Source of the DNA: Candidatus Latescibacterota bacterium
GTDB taxonomy: Bacteria > JAAXHH01
Reading direction: 5' to 3'
NCBI GenBank assembly: GCA_022823465.1
Contig: JAJEHX010000018.1
Location: forward strand, 1 to 64,000
Length of the DNA: 64,000 bases
Shown: one piece after another, positions 1-11,094 of the stretch
Position numbering within the stretch: position 1 is the stretch's first letter
Layout of the letters: each line of letters begins with the position of its first letter
Program-made: the position numbers and the translations under genes
Notes under the pieces: model-generated
Databases searched by the model: none
Told to the model about the DNA's origin: nothing
The model's input: only the letters and a program-made list of their open reading frames with translations

Positions 1-1
1 C

Positions 2-3000
2 CTGAAGGCCCTCAGCAACGACATCCACGCCAACCTGCAGGTCCCCCTGAAGGGCATCAAGGCCATCCTCAAGGAGCGCGGCCGGCCCGACGTGCCCATC
101 CGCGTGGCGGTCCGCACGGGCGACACGCCCACGAGCGAGCGCGCCGCCATGACGAAACACCCGCCCCACATCCTGGTGACGACCCCGGAAAGCCTCTACC
201 TGCTGCTCACGAGCGCGGGTGGGCGGCGGATCCTGCCGAACGTGCACACGCTCATCATTGACGAGATCCACGCGCTGGTCGGCAACAAGCGGGGTTCGCA
301 CCTGGCCCTTTCGGTGGAGCGACTGGAACGGATCACCTCCGAACCGCTGACCCGGATCGGCATATCGGCCACGCAGAAGCCCATCGACCGGATCGCCCAC
401 TTTCTCACCGGCGCCGCCTACGATAAGGGCAAGGGCTGCAAGATCCTCAACACCGGGCATCGGCGGAAACTCGAACTCAAGATCGAAGTGCCCCGTTCCC
501 CCCTCAGCGCCGTCATGTCCAACGAGATGTGGGAGGAAGTCTACGAGCGGCTCGAGGAACTCATCCTCCGTCACGAGACTACCCTGGTCTTCGTCACGAC
601 GCGGAGCATGTCGGAACGGCTGGCCCGCCACCTCAGCGAGCGGCTCGGCGCCGAAAACGTCACCTCCCATCACGGCAGCATGTCGAAGGAGCACCGCCAC
701 GACGCCGAGCAGCGGCTGAAGGCGGGCACGCTGAAGGCCCTCGTGGCCACGGCCTCCCTGGAACTGGGCATCGACATCGGGTCCGTCGATCTCGTGTGCC
801 AGATCGGATCACCCAAGGCCATCGCGACGCTGATCCAGCGAGTGGGCCGCTCCGGCCACACGATCACGGGCACGCCCCGGGGCCGGCTCTTCCCCCTCAC
901 GCGCGACGAACTGGTGGAGGCCGCCGCCATCATGGATTCGGTGCGGCGGGGCGAACTGGACCGGATCATCATCCCGGAACAGCCCCTCGACGTGCTGGCC
1001 CAGCAGATCATCGCGGAGGTTGCCAACCGCGATTATGCCGAGGACGACCTGTACCATCTCGTGCGGCGGGCCTATCCCTACCGCGATCTGTCCCGGGAGG
1101 AATTCGACGGCGTCGTGGCCATGCTGGCAGAGGGCTATACGCCTCGCCGTGGCCGCAAGCACGCCTACATCCAGCGGGACCTGGTGAACAGCCTGGTCAA
1201 GGGAAGGCGAGGGGCCCGGATCAACGCCCTGATGTCGGGCGGAACGATCCCGGACCAGTTCGACTACGACGTGATCATGGAGCCCACGGAGACTTTCATC
1301 GGCACGCTGAACGAGGACTTCGCCATCGAGAGCACGGCGGGGGACATCGTCCAGCTCGGCAACAACTCGTGGCGGATCCTGCGCGTGGAGAGGGGCAAGA
1401 TCCGCGTGGAGGACGCCCAGGGCATGCCACCGACCATGCCCTTCTGGTTCGGCGAGGCGCCGGGCAGAAGCGCGGAACTGTCCGCGTCCCTGTCGCGGCT
1501 GAGGCAAGAGGTGGCGAGCCGGATCGAACTGGGGAACGACAGACCGGAAGATGGCGACGGCTCGGAAGCCGCGAACGGTCGTGACGACAGGGCAGGATCG
1601 GAGAAGGGGCACGACGGCGAGAAGAAGCTCGACGCGCACTGGAAGCGGGAGGCCGAGGAGTGGCTGATGGAGTCCGCGGGCATTTCCCACGTGGCGGCGA
1701 CGCAGATCGCGGAGTACCTGGGCGCGACCAAGGCGGCCCTCGGCGTGATCCCCTCCCAGAAGGACCTGGTGGCGGAACGGTTCTTCGACGAGGCCGGCGA
1801 CATGCACCTCGTGCTCCACAGTCCGTTCGGGAGCCGGGTCAACCGGGCCTGGGGGCTGGCCCTGCGCAAGCGATTCTGCCGGACCTTCAACTTCGAACTG
1901 CAGGCCGCGGCGAACGAGGATTCCATCATCCTGTCTCTCGGCGCCACGCATAGCTTTCCCCTGGACGACGTGTTCCGCTACCTGAGCGCCAAATCCGTCC
2001 GCGAGGTCCTGGTCCAGGCCCTCCTCGACGCCCCCATGTTCGAGGTGCGCTGGCGCTGGAACGCGTCCACCGCCCTGGCCGTGCTGCGGCGCAGGGGCGG
2101 GGACCGGGTGCCGCCGCAGATACAGCGGTCCGTGGCCGAGGACCTGATCGCCCAGGTGTTTCCGGACCAGATCGCATGCCTGGAGAACATCGCCGGAGAT
2201 CGAGAGGTGCCGGACCATCCCCTGGTCAGTCAGACCATCGAGGACTGCCTGCACGAGGCCATGGACGTCGAGTCGCTGGAGTCGGTGCTGAAGACGATGA
2301 AGAATGGGGACATGAACGTGCACGCCCAGGACCTCCGCGAGCCTTCCCCCATGGCGGAGGAGATCCTCAACGCCCGTCCCTACGCCTTCCTGGACGACGC
2401 GCCTCTCGAGGAGCGCCGGACCAACGCCGTACGGAACCGCCGCTGGCTCGACCCCGCGGTCGCCGGCGATCTGGGGCGGCTGGACCCCGAGGCGATCCGG
2501 ACCGTCCGGAGCGACGCGTGGCCCGAGGTGAAAAGTCCCGACGAACTGCACGACGCCCTGGTGCTCGCGGGGTATGTCACGGAAGAAGAGGGGAAGAAGG
2601 GCGATCAGTTCGGGGGATGGACGGACTACTACGTCGCGCTGGAAGGCGACCGCCGGGCCGCCACACTCGTGACGGAAGGCGGGCGGCGCCTGTGGGTGCC
2701 GCTGGAACGGCGCATTCACTTCGAGTGCGTGCATCCCCGTGGACGGTTCGAACCGGAGAAGGCAATACCGGTCGACGTAAGAAGCAAACTGGAGAAGAGT
2801 TTTCAAACCGCCGCAGGCGAATCCGCGACGGAAGAGACCGCGCTGGTGGAACTGATACGAGGGAGACTGGAGACACTCGGACCAGTCACGGCGGCTGGCC
2901 TGGCCGAGTCCATCGACCTGCCCGTCGAACAGATCGATAAGGCCCTGATCACCCTGGAGAACGAAGGCTTCGTCTTCAGAGGGCAGTTTTCGCCGGGCGC

Positions 3001-4261
3001 GGACGCGCTGGAATGGTGCGAGCGCCGGCTCCTGGCGCGGATCCACCGCTTCACGATCACCAAGCTGCGCAGGGAGATCCAGCCCGTTTCACCCGCCGAC
3101 TTCATGCAATTCCTCTTCACCTGGCATCACCTGGCGCCCGACACCCGGTTGAAGGGAGCCGACTCCGTGACCGCCGTGCTGCGCATGCTGGAGGGCGTGG
3201 AGGCGCCGGCCGCGGCCTGGGAAAGCGAGATCCTGCCTTCCCGCGTCACCGACTATGACTACGCCTGGCTCGACAACCTCTGCCTATCGGGCAAATACGC
3301 GTGGGGCCGCCTGCGTCCCCACCGGGCCAACGGCGAGCAGGCCCGTTCGGTCGGTCCGATCCGGTCTACGCCCATCGCCATCGTGGACCGCATGAACCGC
3401 TCGCTCTGGGTGTCGCTGAGCGGCGCGACCGGCGATGAAGAACTTCCGCTGTCCACCTACGCGAAGGCGGTACTGGACCTGATGACCCGGCAGGGCGCGG
3501 TGTTTTTCGACGACATCGTGGCGCAATCCGGGATCCTGCGTACCCACGCCGAGGAAGCAGTGGCGGAGCTGGTCTCGGCGGGGCTGGTGACCTCCGACAG
3601 TTTCGCGGGTCTCCGGGCGCTGCTGGTCCCGACGCGTCACAAGGAGTCCCGGCGGGGACGGGAACGCAGGAATCCCTTCGACCTGTCGACGGCGGGACGC
3701 TGGGGGCTGACTTCCAGGACACCGGCGGAAGGCAACCCGGAGGAGGACCTCGAGGCCTATGCCCGCGTGGCCCTGGCCCGGTACGGCGTGGTCTTCAGGC
3801 GGCTCACGGAACGGGAGAACACCTCGCCGCCGTGGCGGGACCTCGTGCGCGTCCTGCGGCGCATGGAAGCCCGAGGGGAAATACGCGGCGGGCGGTTCGT
3901 CAACGGGGTCTGGGGCGAGCAGTACGCCTTGAGTGAGGCCGTTACACTGTTGCGAAGCATCCGACGGAAGGAGAAGCAGGGCACGCACGTGGCCATCAGC
4001 GCGGCCGACCCGTTGAACCTGATCGGGATCATCACGCCCGGACGGCGCATTCCCGGCATCACGAACAACCGGATCCTCTACCGGGACGGCGAACCCATCA
4101 TGATCATGGAAGGCGGCGAGATCCGGGAGGTGTCCCCGGTGTCCGCCGAAGAACAGTGGGCGCTGCGGCAGGAACTGGTCAAGCGGGAATTCCCCCCGAA
4201 GTTGAAGGCCTACCTGAGCGGCCGGCCTGCAAGACAGAAGGCCAGTATGACAAAGTCCTGA
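2..4261 (+). CDS. lhr: Lhr-like ATP-dependent helicase (5' truncated)
   Basis: Large superfamily 2 helicase of the Lhr family, which unwinds nucleic acid in DNA repair or RNA-linked processes. The reading frame is open from the window edge, so the N-terminus including Walker A lies upstream. About 1,419 residues are visible. Motif II DEIH is at nt 260-271, motif III SAT follows near nt 365, and motif [10 protein letters not shown] is at 836-859. The long C-terminal half matches the size of full-length Lhr rather than the short Lhr core. A hydrophilic, Asp/Glu/Gly-rich linker (nt about 1525-1640) separates the helicase core from the C-terminal part and looks like an insert. The family call is secure. 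The precise substrate cannot be read from the sequence. Confidence 0.93.
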   Translation: MKALSNDIHANLQVPLKGIKAILKERGRPDVPIRVAVRTGDTPTSERAAMTKHPPHILVTTPESLYLLLTSAGGRRILPNVHTLIIDEIHALVGNKRGSHLALSVERLERITSEPLTRIGISATQKPIDRIAHFLTGAAYDKGKGCKILNTGHRRKLELKIEVPRSPLSAVMSNEMWEEVYERLEELILRHETTLVFVTTRSMSERLARHLSERLGAENVTSHHGSMSKEHRHDAEQRLKAGTLKALVATASLELGIDIGSVDLVCQIGSPKAIATLIQRVGRSGHTITGTPRGRLFPLTRDELVEAAAIMDSVRRGELDRIIIPEQPLDVLAQQIIAEVANRDYAEDDLYHLVRRAYPYRDLSREEFDGVVAMLAEGYTPRRGRKHAYIQRDLVNSLVKGRRGARINALMSGGTIPDQFDYDVIMEPTETFIGTLNEDFAIESTAGDIVQLGNNSWRILRVERGKIRVEDAQGMPPTMPFWFGEAPGRSAELSASLSRLRQEVASRIELGNDRPEDGDGSEAANGRDDRAGSEKGHDGEKKLDAHWKREAEEWLMESAGISHVAATQIAEYLGATKAALGVIPSQKDLVAERFFDEAGDMHLVLHSPFGSRVNRAWGLALRKRFCRTFNFELQAAANEDSIILSLGATHSFPLDDVFRYLSAKSVREVLVQALLDAPMFEVRWRWNASTALAVLRRRGGDRVPPQIQRSVAEDLIAQVFPDQIACLENIAGDREVPDHPLVSQTIEDCLHEAMDVESLESVLKTMKNGDMNVHAQDLREPSPMAEEILNARPYAFLDDAPLEERRTNAVRNRRWLDPAVAGDLGRLDPEAIRTVRSDAWPEVKSPDELHDALVLAGYVTEEEGKKGDQFGGWTDYYVALEGDRRAATLVTEGGRRLWVPLERRIHFECVHPRGRFEPEKAIPVDVRSKLEKSFQTAAGESATEETALVELIRGRLETLGPVTAAGLAESIDLPVEQIDKALITLENEGFVFRGQFSPGADALEWCERRLLARIHRFTITKLRREIQPVSPADFMQFLFTWHHLAPDTRLKGADSVTAVLRMLEGVEAPAAAWESEILPSRVTDYDYAWLDNLCLSGKYAWGRLRPHRANGEQARSVGPIRSTPIAIVDRMNRSLWVSLSGATGDEELPLSTYAKAVLDLMTRQGAVFFDDIVAQSGILRTHAEEAVAELVSAGLVTSDSFAGLRALLVPTRHKESRRGRERRNPFDLSTAGRWGLTSRTPAEGNPEEDLEAYARVALARYGVVFRRLTERENTSPPWRDLVRVLRRMEARGEIRGGRFVNGVWGEQYALSEAVTLLRSIRRKEKQGTHVAISAADPLNLIGIITPGRRIPGITNNRILYRDGEPIMIMEGGEIREVSPVSAEEQWALRQELVKREFPPKLKAYLSGRPARQKASMTKS

Positions 4262-4353
4262 TACGCTTGGGGATACGGATCGGCATGCGCTCAATCTTCT
4301 GACTTGGAATAGGCGCGCTTCAAAGGTTGAACAACCGGTCCCGGGCGGTAAGC

Positions 4354-4989
4354 ATGAAGAAAACCGTCATAGTCCTGCTGATTGCCGGGATATCCCTGTC
4401 GGCAACCGGCAGGGGTTACGCCCAGGTCCACGAAAAGCGCATGTCGATCAGCCTGGGCGGCGGGAGAAGTATACCTCTAGGCGGTTACGCCGACGGAAAA
4501 ACCAGGGGATCCGCGTTCCTCATGGGGGTAACGGTACGTGTGCACAAATCCGTCCATCTCGCGTTCAATGGCTATGACAACCTCCTGTCCGTAAAGCGCG
4601 GTCAGCACGACAGGAACCGTCTGGACGACGAAGCGCTGCAGAGACTCGGACCGCACGTGGATGCCAATGTAAGCCTGGAAGGCGCCAACTTCGGATTGAT
4701 GTTCAAAAAATCCACTTCCCCGGCGACAGTGCACGGGATAGGCGGCATCGGCTATTCCAGGGTGATCGACCGGTTCTTCGGTACCGTGCACGGTACGAAG
4801 CTGACCGCATTCAGTACAGAAACTTCTTTCAGCATCCTCCTCGGCGGCGGCGTGCACGTTCCGATGACGTCCACAATCGGCCTGGCGCTGGACGTTCGGT
4901 ACATTCGCGCCTTCAACGACCGGAAAACCCAGTGGATTCCGGTAGCCGCGTCCGTTGTCTTCAGTTTTTGGAAGGCAACACCTGGTTAG
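4354..4989 (+). CDS. Secreted outer-membrane beta-barrel-like protein
   Basis: Unrecognised 211-residue protein. The ATG at 4354 is preferred over the in-frame TTG at 4327 because it puts a classic signal peptide first: MKKT, a hydrophobic core of about 15 residues, and likely cleavage after a GYAQ-type site. The mature part alternates Gly/aromatic/polar residues in short strands and ends in FSFWKATPG, consistent with a small OmpA/OprF-like barrel that usually ends near an aromatic residue. It follows lhr by about 90 bp on the same strand with no obvious functional link. The envelope location is inferred from the signal peptide and strand pattern. The function is unknown. Confidence 0.6.
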   Translation: MKKTVIVLLIAGISLSATGRGYAQVHEKRMSISLGGGRSIPLGGYADGKTRGSAFLMGVTVRVHKSVHLAFNGYDNLLSVKRGQHDRNRLDDEALQRLGPHVDANVSLEGANFGLMFKKSTSPATVHGIGGIGYSRVIDRFFGTVHGTKLTAFSTETSFSILLGGGVHVPMTSTIGLALDVRYIRAFNDRKTQWIPVAASVVFSFWKATPG

Positions 4990-5070
4990 GCACTGCTGTC
5001 CGTGTCGGACTTCCAAGACCGATCGGCGCGGTCAGCCCAGGGTTTACCTCCGAAATCGAAGGCGCCCCCT

Positions 5071-6222
5071 TCAGCTCAACGCGTTCAATGCTTCCATCAA
5101 CTGCCCGGGCGACGCCGTTCCCGTTACGCCCAGTTGCCGGACGGTGACGGACGCCGCGAGGTTGCCGACCAGACCGGCCTCGGCATGGCTCGCTCCCGCG
5201 GCGAGCGACGCGACGATGACCGCCGTGACGCTGTCTCCCGCCCCGACCGTATCCACCGGACCCGGCACGCGGATGCCGGGCATGTGGCGGCACCCCTCCC
5301 CGTCGATCAGGAGTAAGCCGTCGGCTCCCAAGGTTACGTAAACCGGCCGAGCCGGTCCGTCGCCGGCAACGCAACCGTTATCAACGCAACCGTTATCGAA
5401 GAGCACGCCGCCCCATCGTTCCGCCTCCTCCCGGTCAGAGTTCCCGTTCCGTTTCCCGGCTCCATCCCGACCGGAACGTGCTTCCCTGCCTTTGCCTTTT
5501 TCGTCGAACGCACTCTTCTCGACAGTGCCCTGGGTCTGTGCGGCCCTATAGATCTCGCCCCGGTTACCCTTGCGGATGACTTGGCGGAATTCGCCGATGC
5601 GTTCGCGCGAATCCGCCAGGATAACCAGGTCGGGATAAGCCCTGCCCAGGTCGCCGATCGCTTCCCTGACGCGGTCCGTGACCACCCCCGCATTGCGCCG
5701 TCCCACCTGGTCCAGGACGACCAGGCCATCCAGCGCCGGCGCCATGTCTCCCAGGTACGCGATGATCCGGTCTTCCAGCGCCCGGGGCAGAGGCGCGCGG
5801 TTCTGAATATCGATCCGATTCGATTCCTCTTCCCCCTCACCGCGAGGCACCATGGGCTTGATGTAGGTGGGCGTGAATAGTTCCTTTGACTCGAACAGGC
5901 CTTCCAGGCGCGCGCCCATCTTCGTCAAACCCTGCCGGAGTTCGTAGCCTTCCCCGTCGTCGCCCGTAACGCCGAGGACGTGCAACCTTCCGACACCCAG
6001 GGCATGCAGATTGGCCACGACGGTGCCGGCGGCGCCTGGCATGCACCGCCGGGCCACGACCTGGCGAGCGGTCAGCCCCGTCTCCAGGGACGGTTCGTCC
6101 AGCGCCGGGTCGAGAACCAGGTACTTGTCGAGGAAGAAATCGCCCATGACCATGACGGACAGGCCGGCGAAGCGGGACAGCAGGATTTCGAGGCGGTTCG
6201 GCGTCAGATAGAGCGGGGTCAT
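5071..6222 (-). CDS. PfkB-family carbohydrate kinase
   Basis: Ribokinase-fold sugar or nucleoside kinase, 383 residues. The N-terminal GDFFLDKY segment and a Gly-rich GAAGTVVANL stretch form the substrate lid. The C-terminal DTVGAGDS motif supplies the catalytic Asp and anion hole and is the family signature. The overall order resembles the kinase domain of HldE/RfaE (heptose-phosphate kinase), but the specificity is not resolvable. Unusually, a charged insert of roughly 60 residues rich in Gly, Arg, Glu and Asn follows the central domain, where relatives carry a short loop. Part of it is an exact 15-bp tandem duplication (5368-5397) giving DNGCVDNGCV. No other sugar-nucleotide gene is adjacent. 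It is divergent from the ABC operon. Confidence 0.85.
   Translation of the reverse strand: MTPLYLTPNRLEILLSRFAGLSVMVMGDFFLDKYLVLDPALDEPSLETGLTARQVVARRCMPGAAGTVVANLHALGVGRLHVLGVTGDDGEGYELRQGLTKMGARLEGLFESKELFTPTYIKPMVPRGEGEEESNRIDIQNRAPLPRALEDRIIAYLGDMAPALDGLVVLDQVGRRNAGVVTDRVREAIGDLGRAYPDLVILADSRERIGEFRQVIRKGNRGEIYRAAQTQGTVEKSAFDEKGKGREARSGRDGAGKRNGNSDREEAERWGGVLFDNGCVDNGCVAGDGPARPVYVTLGADGLLLIDGEGCRHMPGIRVPGPVDTVGAGDSVTAVIVASLAAGASHAEAGLVGNLAASVTVRQLGVTGTASPGQLMEALNALS
5368..5397. repeat. Exact 15-bp tandem duplication inside the PfkB kinase gene
   Basis: Unit AACGCAACCGTTATC occurs twice head to tail with no mismatch (5368-5382, 5383-5397). Because 15 is a multiple of three, it adds five residues without shifting the frame. 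Perfect identity suggests a recent event. Confidence 0.95.
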
Positions 6223-6589
6223 GACGTCAGGGTCGAGGGTAGGTCCGTTCTACCGAAAAGCAGGTGTGGAGACATGGGTTCGGTTCGACGTTTCGCGGTG
6301 AAGATGCGGATACGTACCGGTCTCATGTAATGTAAGGGCAGGTGAACGTAAATCAAGGTATATACAGGAAATATCCGCATTCAACATGAAGCTTTTCCTT
6401 GATTTTCAGGCCGCGGAAGTGTACATTCGCAAACCTGAGCGACCTTGGGTTTCATCACGCTGCATCAACGCCTCGAATCGCATTCGTAATCGGGCAGGCC
6501 TACGGGTGCATCCACATTATTGATATATGACTGGTTCCGTTCGACCCGTACGACGGCACGCCCCGCAGCATATGCCCAAGGGAAGCTCC
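6223..6589. other. Divergent intergenic region between PfkB kinase and ABC operon
   Basis: About 365 bp with no convincing gene. It is more AT-rich than its surroundings. On the minus strand a weak promoter-like pair (ATTCAA at 6379-6384 read as TTGAAT, and GGTATA at 6357-6362 read as TATACC, spacer 16) could serve the PfkB gene. No clear promoter was found for the ABC operon, although TATATG-like sequence lies near 6522. No terminator or RNA gene was recognised. Confidence 0.4.
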
Positions 6590-8791
6590 ATGCGCCTGGC
6601 CGATCCCCTGCCGGATCAGATTCAGAAAAAACTCTACCCCGTACTGGAACCCAATGAAGAAATCCGTATCACGCTGGAATCGGACATGGACGCGAAAGGC
6701 CGGTTCGAGCCCTCCTGGCTCATCGTAACCGACCGCCGCGTCATGGCCCTGGAACAGAACGGAACCGGCGACGACATCGCCGTCCCGCTGGCGGACCTGA
6801 CCAGGGTGGCGGTGGAACCCCTGGTGGGCGGTTCCCGCCTGGAAGTCTCCACGGCCGAAGACACCATCCCGCTCATCCAGTATTCCCAGAGCCGGGTCGA
6901 CCTCTTCAACGAGGCGCAGCGAGGCATAGAGCAGCACATCGAGCAGAAACCGTTCCAGGTCAAGACCGAATTCCCGCGGGTGGTCTGCGAGACCTGCGGC
7001 CGTCGTCTGCCCACGAAGGACGGGCTGTGTCCGGCCTGCGTCAGCAAATGGGGCATGCTCAAGCGGATCTGCTCCTACCTGGGCGCCCACCGGGCCAAGG
7101 CCGCCATCATGGTGGCGCTGTTCGCCGTGCTCAGCGTGGCGGAACTCCTCCCGCCCAAGATCACGCAGCTCATTATCGACGACGCTTTCGAAAACGGGGA
7201 CAGGGATCTCCTGTTCTGGCTGGTCGCGGTCATGGCCGGCCTGCTCGTCATCCGCTGGCTGGGCGAGATGGCGAACGGCTGGCTGACGGCCTGGGTAGGC
7301 GCCCGCGTGGTGGCCGATATCCGGGCACAGGTGTACCACCACGTCGAATACCTGTCGCTGGGATTCCACGACAAGCAGAAGACGGGCGGCCTGCTTTCGC
7401 GGGTAACGCGGGACACCCGGAACGTGCGCAGCTTCCTGGTGGACGGACTGCCCTTCCTCATCCTTCGCTGGCTGACGACGCTCGGGATCATCGGCATGCT
7501 GTTCTATACCAACTGGGTGCTCACGCTGTACATCCTCATTCCGGTGCCGTTCATCGTCATATGGGGCCGGGTCCTGTACAGGCGGCTGCGGGTCTACTAC
7601 ACCCGCATGTGGCGCCAGTGGGAAGGGTTCTTTACCCACATCCAGGAATCCCTTTCGGGGATCCGCATCGTAAAGGCCTTCGCCCAGGAAAACAGGGAAG
7701 TCGGCCGGTTCAGGCGCAACGCGCGGGACATGTTCGCCCTGGAATACTGGACCGAGAAGCAGTGGATCTACTACTTCTCCGCCATGGGGCTGCTGAACTT
7801 CCTGGGCTTCATCGTGGTCTGGCTGGTGGGCGGCAGGCAGGTGCTCGGACAGGAGCTCACCACGGGCGAACTGATTATGTTCTACTTCTACCTGCACATG
7901 TTCTACGGACCGTTGCGCTGGCTCGGCCGGGTCAACAGCTGGATGACCCGGGCCATGAGCGCCGCCGAACGGGTGTTCGAGCTCATCGACATGGAGCCGG
8001 AGAACTACGAGGACCGGAACGCGAAACCGATGCCGGGCACACGGGGCGAAATCGTCTTCGAAGGCGTAACCTTCGGCTATGACGCCGCGCTGCCGGTGCT
8101 CCGGGACGTAAACCTCCATATCCGGCCCGGGGAGATGATCGGGCTGGTCGGCAAGTCGGGCGCCGGGAAGAGCACGACCATCAATCTCATCTGCCGGTTC
8201 TACGATGTGAATTACGGTTCGATCACGCTGGACGGCGTGGACCTGCGGGACATCCGGCTCGAAGACTTGCGGGGCCACATCGGCGTCGTCCTGCAGGAAC
8301 CGATCCTCTTCAACGGCACGATCCGGGAGAACATCGCCTATGGCAAGCCCGCCGCGAGTTTCGAGGATATCATGACGGCGGCCCGCGCGGCCAACGCCCA
8401 CAACTTCATCCTCGCGAAGCCCGACGGTTACGATACGATTCTCGGCGACAAGGGCACCGGACTGTCGGGCGGCGAAAAGCAGCGCGTCTCTATCGCACGG
8501 GCGATCCTCCACGACCCCCGCATCCTGATCCTGGACGAGGCGACTTCCGCGGTGGACGCCGAGACGGAGAAACAGCTCCAGGAAGCCATCGCCCGGCTGA
8601 TCAAGGGACGCACGACGATCGCCATAGCGCACCGCCTGTCCACGCTGCGGGACGCCGACCGGCTCGTAGTGCTGGAGCAGGGAAAGGTCGTCGAGGAAGG
8701 CACCCATGAAGAACTGATCGCGAATCGCGGCCATTTTCATCACCTGGTGCGGCTCCAGAAAGCCACTTCCGAGATCATGGAGGTGGCATGA
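6590..8791 (+). CDS. ABC exporter half-transporter with N-terminal PH-like domain and zinc ribbon (subunit 1)
   Basis: Type IV ABC exporter, about 733 residues. The ATG at 6590 is chosen because AGGGA lies 6 nt upstream; in-frame ATGs at 6527 and 6572 lack a Shine-Dalgarno. Residues about 1-120 form a PH-like beta domain (SWLIVTDRRVMALE strand pair, similar to bPH_3/YokE-like domains). Residues 133-150 form a zinc ribbon Cx2C-x10-Cx2C. Six membrane helices follow, then the ATPase with Walker A GKSGAGKST near residue 520, signature LSGGEKQR, Walker B ILILDEATS and H-loop AHRLS. All nucleotide-site residues are present. It overlaps the next gene by ATGA, so the two are probably co-translated and form a heterodimer. 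The substrate is unknown; the neighbouring DUF1854 gene is the only hint. Confidence 0.92.
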   Translation: MRLADPLPDQIQKKLYPVLEPNEEIRITLESDMDAKGRFEPSWLIVTDRRVMALEQNGTGDDIAVPLADLTRVAVEPLVGGSRLEVSTAEDTIPLIQYSQSRVDLFNEAQRGIEQHIEQKPFQVKTEFPRVVCETCGRRLPTKDGLCPACVSKWGMLKRICSYLGAHRAKAAIMVALFAVLSVAELLPPKITQLIIDDAFENGDRDLLFWLVAVMAGLLVIRWLGEMANGWLTAWVGARVVADIRAQVYHHVEYLSLGFHDKQKTGGLLSRVTRDTRNVRSFLVDGLPFLILRWLTTLGIIGMLFYTNWVLTLYILIPVPFIVIWGRVLYRRLRVYYTRMWRQWEGFFTHIQESLSGIRIVKAFAQENREVGRFRRNARDMFALEYWTEKQWIYYFSAMGLLNFLGFIVVWLVGGRQVLGQELTTGELIMFYFYLHMFYGPLRWLGRVNSWMTRAMSAAERVFELIDMEPENYEDRNAKPMPGTRGEIVFEGVTFGYDAALPVLRDVNLHIRPGEMIGLVGKSGAGKSTTINLICRFYDVNYGSITLDGVDLRDIRLEDLRGHIGVVLQEPILFNGTIRENIAYGKPAASFEDIMTAARAANAHNFILAKPDGYDTILGDKGTGLSGGEKQRVSIARAILHDPRILILDEATSAVDAETEKQLQEAIARLIKGRTTIAIAHRLSTLRDADRLVVLEQGKVVEEGTHEELIANRGHFHHLVRLQKATSEIMEVA

Positions 8792-11094
8792 CGGATAACA
8801 CGACCACCTACGAAGAGCGGATGCCCGACGCGCTGGCCGACCGTTGCCGGGAGGCGCTGCGGGAAGGGGAGTCCGTCCGCATTGCGGCGGCGACCGACCT
8901 GACGGAAGACCTCCGGTTCGAGGAACGCTGGCTCGTGGTTACGGACCAGCGCCTGATGCGGTTCGAAGCGAACGGGGCGGGCGCGGCTAACGGGAACGCC
9001 ACCATCGAGTTTTCCGACGCGAAAAGCGCCGCCGTGGAAGAACTGGTGGGCTCGGGCCGAATCAACGTGGTGATCGGCAACGAAGAGGTCGAGGTCATCC
9101 GCTACACGCCGTCCGAGCGTGCCAAGTTCGCGCGGATCGCCCGGGGTATCGACCAGCTCATCAAGAAAGAACCGGTCAACATGCAGGGGGAGGTGGACCG
9201 GACCCGCTGCGACCGGTGCAGACGCCTTCTGCCCGAACCGAACGGGATCTGTTCGGCGTGCACCAACCGGCTTGCGATGATGCGTCGGATCGCCCGGTAC
9301 GCCCTGCCCTTCAAGGGCCGCCTCGCGCTCATGGTCTTCCTCTCGCTGCTTTTCACCCTGGCCGAACTCGGTCCGCCCTACATCATGCGGATCATCATCG
9401 ACGACGTACTGGTCGAACCGGGCGCCGCCGAGGCCGGGGACGCCACGACCGGGGACCCGTTCACGTTCCTCTACCTGCTCGTCGGCGCCTACGCGGTCGT
9501 CCGGCTGGTGTCGTTCGTCCTGGAGATCTTCAAGGACCGGCTTTCCGTCTGGCTCGGCGGCCGCGTGATCGTGTCCGTCCGCGAGGACCTGTACGAAAAC
9601 CTGTCCCGCCTGAGCATGAAGTTCTACAACAAGCGGCAGGTCGGGTCCCTGATCTCGCGGGTGTCCAACGACACGGAAAGCATGATGTGGTTCCTGGTCG
9701 ACGGGGTGCCCTATATCCTGACCAATCTCCTGCTCCTGGTCGGGATCCTGGTCCTGCTTTTCGTGACCAGCTGGCAACTGACGCTCCTGGTGCTCATTCC
9801 CATACCCCTGCTCGTGATCGGAGGGGGATTCTTCTGGGTCCGGCTGATCCGCGCCTTCCGTACGAAGTACTACCGCTGGGGCAAGCTGGTGGGCATGGCG
9901 GGCGAGATGCTTTCCTCGGTACGCGTCGTAAAGACCTTCGTCCAGGAAAAGCGGGAGATGCGGCGGTTCAGAAGCAGCAACGAGGGCGTCTTCCAGGGAG
10001 ATTACGAGAGTGAGAAGGAAGCGGCCGTGTTCTTCAGCACGGTCAGCATGCTCACTTCGTCGGGACTGATCCTGGTCTGGTTCTACGGTGGATCCGCCGT
10101 AATCGACGACACCTTCACCCCCGGCGCGCTGATGATGTTCATCGCCTATCTCTGGATGATGTACGAACCCCTGCGGTGGTTCGGCGAGCTGAACACCTGG
10201 TCGAGCCGGGCCATGAGCGGGGCGGAGAAGGTTTTCGAAATCGTCGACACCCCGGCGGAAACCGAGGATCTGGACGACCCGGTCGAGATGAAGGACGTGC
10301 GGGGCGAGGTGGAATTCAGCGACGTGGTCTTTGCGTATGAGGCGGGCAAGCCCGTACTCCACGACATCAACCTGCACGTACAGCCCGGCGAGATGATCGG
10401 GCTGGTGGGCAAGTCCGGTTCCGGCAAGACGACGATGACCAACCTGCTGTGCCGGTTCTACGATATCGACGAAGGCGGCCTGACGATCGACGGCGTGCCG
10501 ATCCGGGACATCAGCCTGGAGGACCTGCGCAGGCAGATCGGCGTCGTGTTGCAGGACTCCTATTTCTTCAGCGGGTCCGTCGCGGAGAACATCCGGTACA
10601 GCAGTCCGGATGCTTCGATCGAGCAGGTCATGCGGGCGGCCCGAACCGCAAACGCCCACGATTTCATCTGCGCGAAGCCCGACGGATACGACACGCAGAT
10701 CGGCGAGAACGGGAAGGAACTGTCGGGGGGAGAAAAGCAGCGGATCGCCATCGCGCGGGCCATCATCCATGATCCCCGCATCCTGATCCTGGACGAGGCG
10801 ACCTCGTCGGTGGACACCCACACGGAGAAACTCATCCAGGAGGCCATCGCCAACCTCGTGAAGGGCCGGACGACCTTCGCCATCGCCCACCGGCTTTCGA
10901 CGCTTCGCCGCGCGGACCGGCTGGTGGTGCTGGACGCGGGCAAGATCGTGGAGACGGGTACGCATGAAGAACTGCTGGACATGAAGGGTCATTTCTATCG
11001 CATGGTCGAAACCCAGCGGGCGAGTACCGCGGTCATGGCCGTGGGCGGGAGCAGGGGCGACCCCAACCGCGACGCCAACGGACATAAATCATGA
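8788..11094 (+). CDS. ABC exporter half-transporter with N-terminal PH-like domain and zinc ribbon (subunit 2)
   Basis: Paralogue of the preceding gene, 768 residues, starting in an ATGA overlap at 8788. It has the same domain order: PH-like module (RWLVVTDQRLMRFE at about residues 48-60), zinc ribbon with Cys 141, 144, 155 and 158 in the identical Cx2C-x10-Cx2C spacing, six-helix transmembrane domain, and ATPase with GKSGSGKTT, LSGGEKQR, ILILDEATSSVD and AHRLS. Both ATPase sites look competent, unlike many heterodimeric exporters with one degenerate site. A short acidic C-terminal tail follows. It overlaps the DUF1854 gene by four bases. The tight coupling of three genes argues for a stoichiometric complex, which is inferred rather than shown. 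Confidence 0.92.
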   Translation: MTDNTTTYEERMPDALADRCREALREGESVRIAAATDLTEDLRFEERWLVVTDQRLMRFEANGAGAANGNATIEFSDAKSAAVEELVGSGRINVVIGNEEVEVIRYTPSERAKFARIARGIDQLIKKEPVNMQGEVDRTRCDRCRRLLPEPNGICSACTNRLAMMRRIARYALPFKGRLALMVFLSLLFTLAELGPPYIMRIIIDDVLVEPGAAEAGDATTGDPFTFLYLLVGAYAVVRLVSFVLEIFKDRLSVWLGGRVIVSVREDLYENLSRLSMKFYNKRQVGSLISRVSNDTESMMWFLVDGVPYILTNLLLLVGILVLLFVTSWQLTLLVLIPIPLLVIGGGFFWVRLIRAFRTKYYRWGKLVGMAGEMLSSVRVVKTFVQEKREMRRFRSSNEGVFQGDYESEKEAAVFFSTVSMLTSSGLILVWFYGGSAVIDDTFTPGALMMFIAYLWMMYEPLRWFGELNTWSSRAMSGAEKVFEIVDTPAETEDLDDPVEMKDVRGEVEFSDVVFAYEAGKPVLHDINLHVQPGEMIGLVGKSGSGKTTMTNLLCRFYDIDEGGLTIDGVPIRDISLEDLRRQIGVVLQDSYFFSGSVAENIRYSSPDASIEQVMRAARTANAHDFICAKPDGYDTQIGENGKELSGGEKQRIAIARAIIHDPRILILDEATSSVDTHTEKLIQEAIANLVKGRTTFAIAHRLSTLRRADRLVVLDAGKIVETGTHEELLDMKGHFYRMVETQRASTAVMAVGGSRGDPNRDANGHKS

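Noticed and set aside
809-3046. Long minus-strand open frame antisense to lhr
   Set aside because: No domain or motif, Arg/Pro/Gly-biased composition typical of antisense frames in GC-rich genes, and it lies wholly over a well-supported gene.
6500-11085. Two very long minus-strand frames opposite the ABC transporter genes, even overlapping by a few bases
   Set aside because: They mirror the coupled ABC genes. Composition (His/Arg/Asp/Val-rich) and absence of any motif show that they are shadows.
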